NCBI GenBank assembly: GCA_030637205.1
Contig: DAOVVL010000092.1
Coordinates: forward strand, 1 to 7,201
Direction: 5' to 3'
DNA from: Thalassospiraceae bacterium
Lineage (GTDB): Bacteria > Pseudomonadota > Alphaproteobacteria > Rhodospirillales > Magnetovibrionaceae
Length of the DNA stretch: 7,201 nt
Shown here: one piece after another, positions 6,335 through 7,201 of the stretch
How the letters are laid out: the number at the start of each line of letters is the position of its first letter
Position numbering within the stretch: position 1 is the stretch's first letter
Notes under the pieces: model-generated
What the model was told of the DNA's origin: nothing
Database searches by the model: none
Seen by the model: only the letters and a program-made list of their open reading frames with translations
Program-made: the position numbers and the translations under genes

Positions 6335-7201
6335 CTAAAGCAGCTTCTTTTTTCCCCGTTTCAATGCAGAAACGCATACTACCAGCCCAGCTGGCGTAAA
6401 CAGGTTCAGAAGAAATGCGGTAAATATCATGACCGAGAACACTCTTGCATCAAATACACCCAGGGTGAGTCCCATCGAAGTCAGCACGAAGGCCATTTCA
6501 GCGCGACCGCACATGCCGACGCCGATACTCAACGATTCGAGCCACGACATTTTCAACAAACGAGCCATGCCACCGGCGCTGATAACCTGACCGACGATCA
6601 ACATCCCTGTCAGCGAAAGGACGAACCACACGTCGGGCCCCAGCACTGCATCGAAGGTGACGTGAAAGCCCAGCGAGATAAAAAAGATCGGACCGAGAAA
6701 GGAATACGCAATGCCGTGCAAGCGGTCCTCAACTTTCGCAAACACATCGGGAATGGCCACTTTTTTGGAAAAAAACAGTCCCGCCATATAAGCACCAACA
6801 ATAACGTGCAGACCGATGGCCTGAGCAATCAGGCCGAAGCTGAGCGCCAGAATCAAAAGGAAGGTAAAGACCTTGCCGTGGCGATCCTGAAACGGTTCAC
6901 GTAGTTTCGGGTACACCCAATGACCGAAAGCAATGACCGCACCGAGAAACAGCAACGCCTTGCCCATGGTTATCATCAACATCAAAGGATCGGCGCCATG
7001 CCCGTTGATGATGCCGATCACCAGCCCCAAAAACAGCAGGGTCAGCAAATCATCAACCACACACGCCGCGATCACCAACTGGGCGATCCTAGTTTCCAGC
7101 ATCTTCAATTCTTCAAGAACCGTTATGGTAATGACGACTGCGGTCGCGGTCATCGTCAGGCCGACAAACGCAGCTTGTGGCAAGGTCAAGCCAAACCATA
7201 A
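6335..7201 (-). CDS. CPA2-type Na+/H+ (cation/proton) antiporter, N-terminus cut by window edge
   Basis: The frame is open from the right edge to a TAG at 6337-6335, leaving 288 residues; the true start lies outside the window, and the TTG at 7189 is internal. The fragment is highly hydrophobic and matches the C-terminal two thirds or so of the Na+/H+ exchanger fold. MTATAVVITITVLEEL (visible residues 17-32) corresponds to the unwound crossing-helix region, and ACVVDDLLTLLFLG (46-59) carries adjacent aspartates D50-D51. That pair binds the ion in electrogenic exchangers such as NapA; electroneutral members have Asn-Asp. The fragment ends in a short basic tail with no Rossmann or RCK/TrkA-N domain, unlike KefB and KefC, so K+ efflux gated by glutathione is unlikely. 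Likely role: Na+ and pH homeostasis at the inner membrane. No terminator is evident before the DMT gene, so the two may be co-transcribed. Confidence 0.88.
   Translation of the reverse strand, partial: LWFGLTLPQAAFVGLTMTATAVVITITVLEELKMLETRIAQLVIAACVVDDLLTLLFLGLVIGIINGHGADPLMLMITMGKALLFLGAVIAFGHWVYPKLREPFQDRHGKVFTFLLILALSFGLIAQAIGLHVIVGAYMAGLFFSKKVAIPDVFAKVEDRLHGIAYSFLGPIFFISLGFHVTFDAVLGPDVWFVLSLTGMLIVGQVISAGGMARLLKMSWLESLSIGVGMCGRAEMAFVLTSMGLTLGVFDARVFSVMIFTAFLLNLFTPAGLVVCVSALKRGKKKLL

Noticed and set aside
6329..6904. Forward open frame of 191 residues, rich in His, Gln and charged residues
   Set aside because: It is antisense to the antiporter; the polar composition is what the reverse complement of hydrophobic membrane codons gives.
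1..7201. CRISPR array, insertion sequence, tRNA or rRNA, prophage or defence genes
   Set aside because: No regularly spaced repeats, transposase motifs, terminal inverted repeats or structural RNA signatures were seen; coding density by ordinary metabolic and membrane genes is high.

Overview
The window reads as chromosomal DNA from a CO2-fixing proteobacterium. The best guess is an alphaproteobacterium of the Rhodospirillales type, such as a magnetotactic or other low-oxygen chemolithoautotroph. That guess rests on overall protein resemblance recalled from memory, a moderately high GC content and the gene order, and it is not proven. The centre is a form II RuBisCO locus with the order cbbR (forward) | cbbM - cbbQ - cbbO (all reverse).

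Right to left along the reverse strand: cbbM (2698-4083) encodes a complete form II RuBisCO large subunit with all catalytic residues. An intrinsic terminator-like hairpin (2630-2672) follows it. cbbQ (1793-2596), a MoxR-type AAA+ ATPase, and cbbO (1-1782, cut by the left edge), a von Willebrand factor A protein, come next. CbbQ and CbbO together form the CbbQO type of RuBisCO activase, which uses ATP to remove inhibitory sugar phosphates from RuBisCO. cbbO begins with GTG, 10 bases after the cbbQ stop, and its Shine-Dalgarno sequence overlaps that stop.

The LysR-type regulator gene cbbR (4304-5227) is divergent from cbbM across a 220-base AT-rich spacer. The spacer holds two TNA-N7-TNA (T-N11-A) boxes whose centres are 22 bp apart. 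They are placed relative to a plausible cbbM promoter as expected for a LysR activator. A GC-rich hairpin lies in the predicted cbbM leader.

To the right, a ten-helix EamA/DMT-family transporter (5237-6241) converges on cbbR with only 9 bases between the stops. A CPA2-type cation/proton antiporter (6335-7201, cut by the right edge) carries the Asp-Asp pair typical of electrogenic Na+/H+ exchangers. These two membrane proteins have no evident role in carbon fixation and probably mark the edge of the cbb cluster.

No other Calvin-cycle genes, RNA genes, mobile elements, CRISPR arrays or long repeats were seen. The longest non-coding stretch is the 220-base cbbM/cbbR spacer. I see no clear novel system. 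The most interesting points are the regulatory layout of the spacer, the terminator between RuBisCO and its activase, and a possible degenerate metal-binding signature in CbbO.
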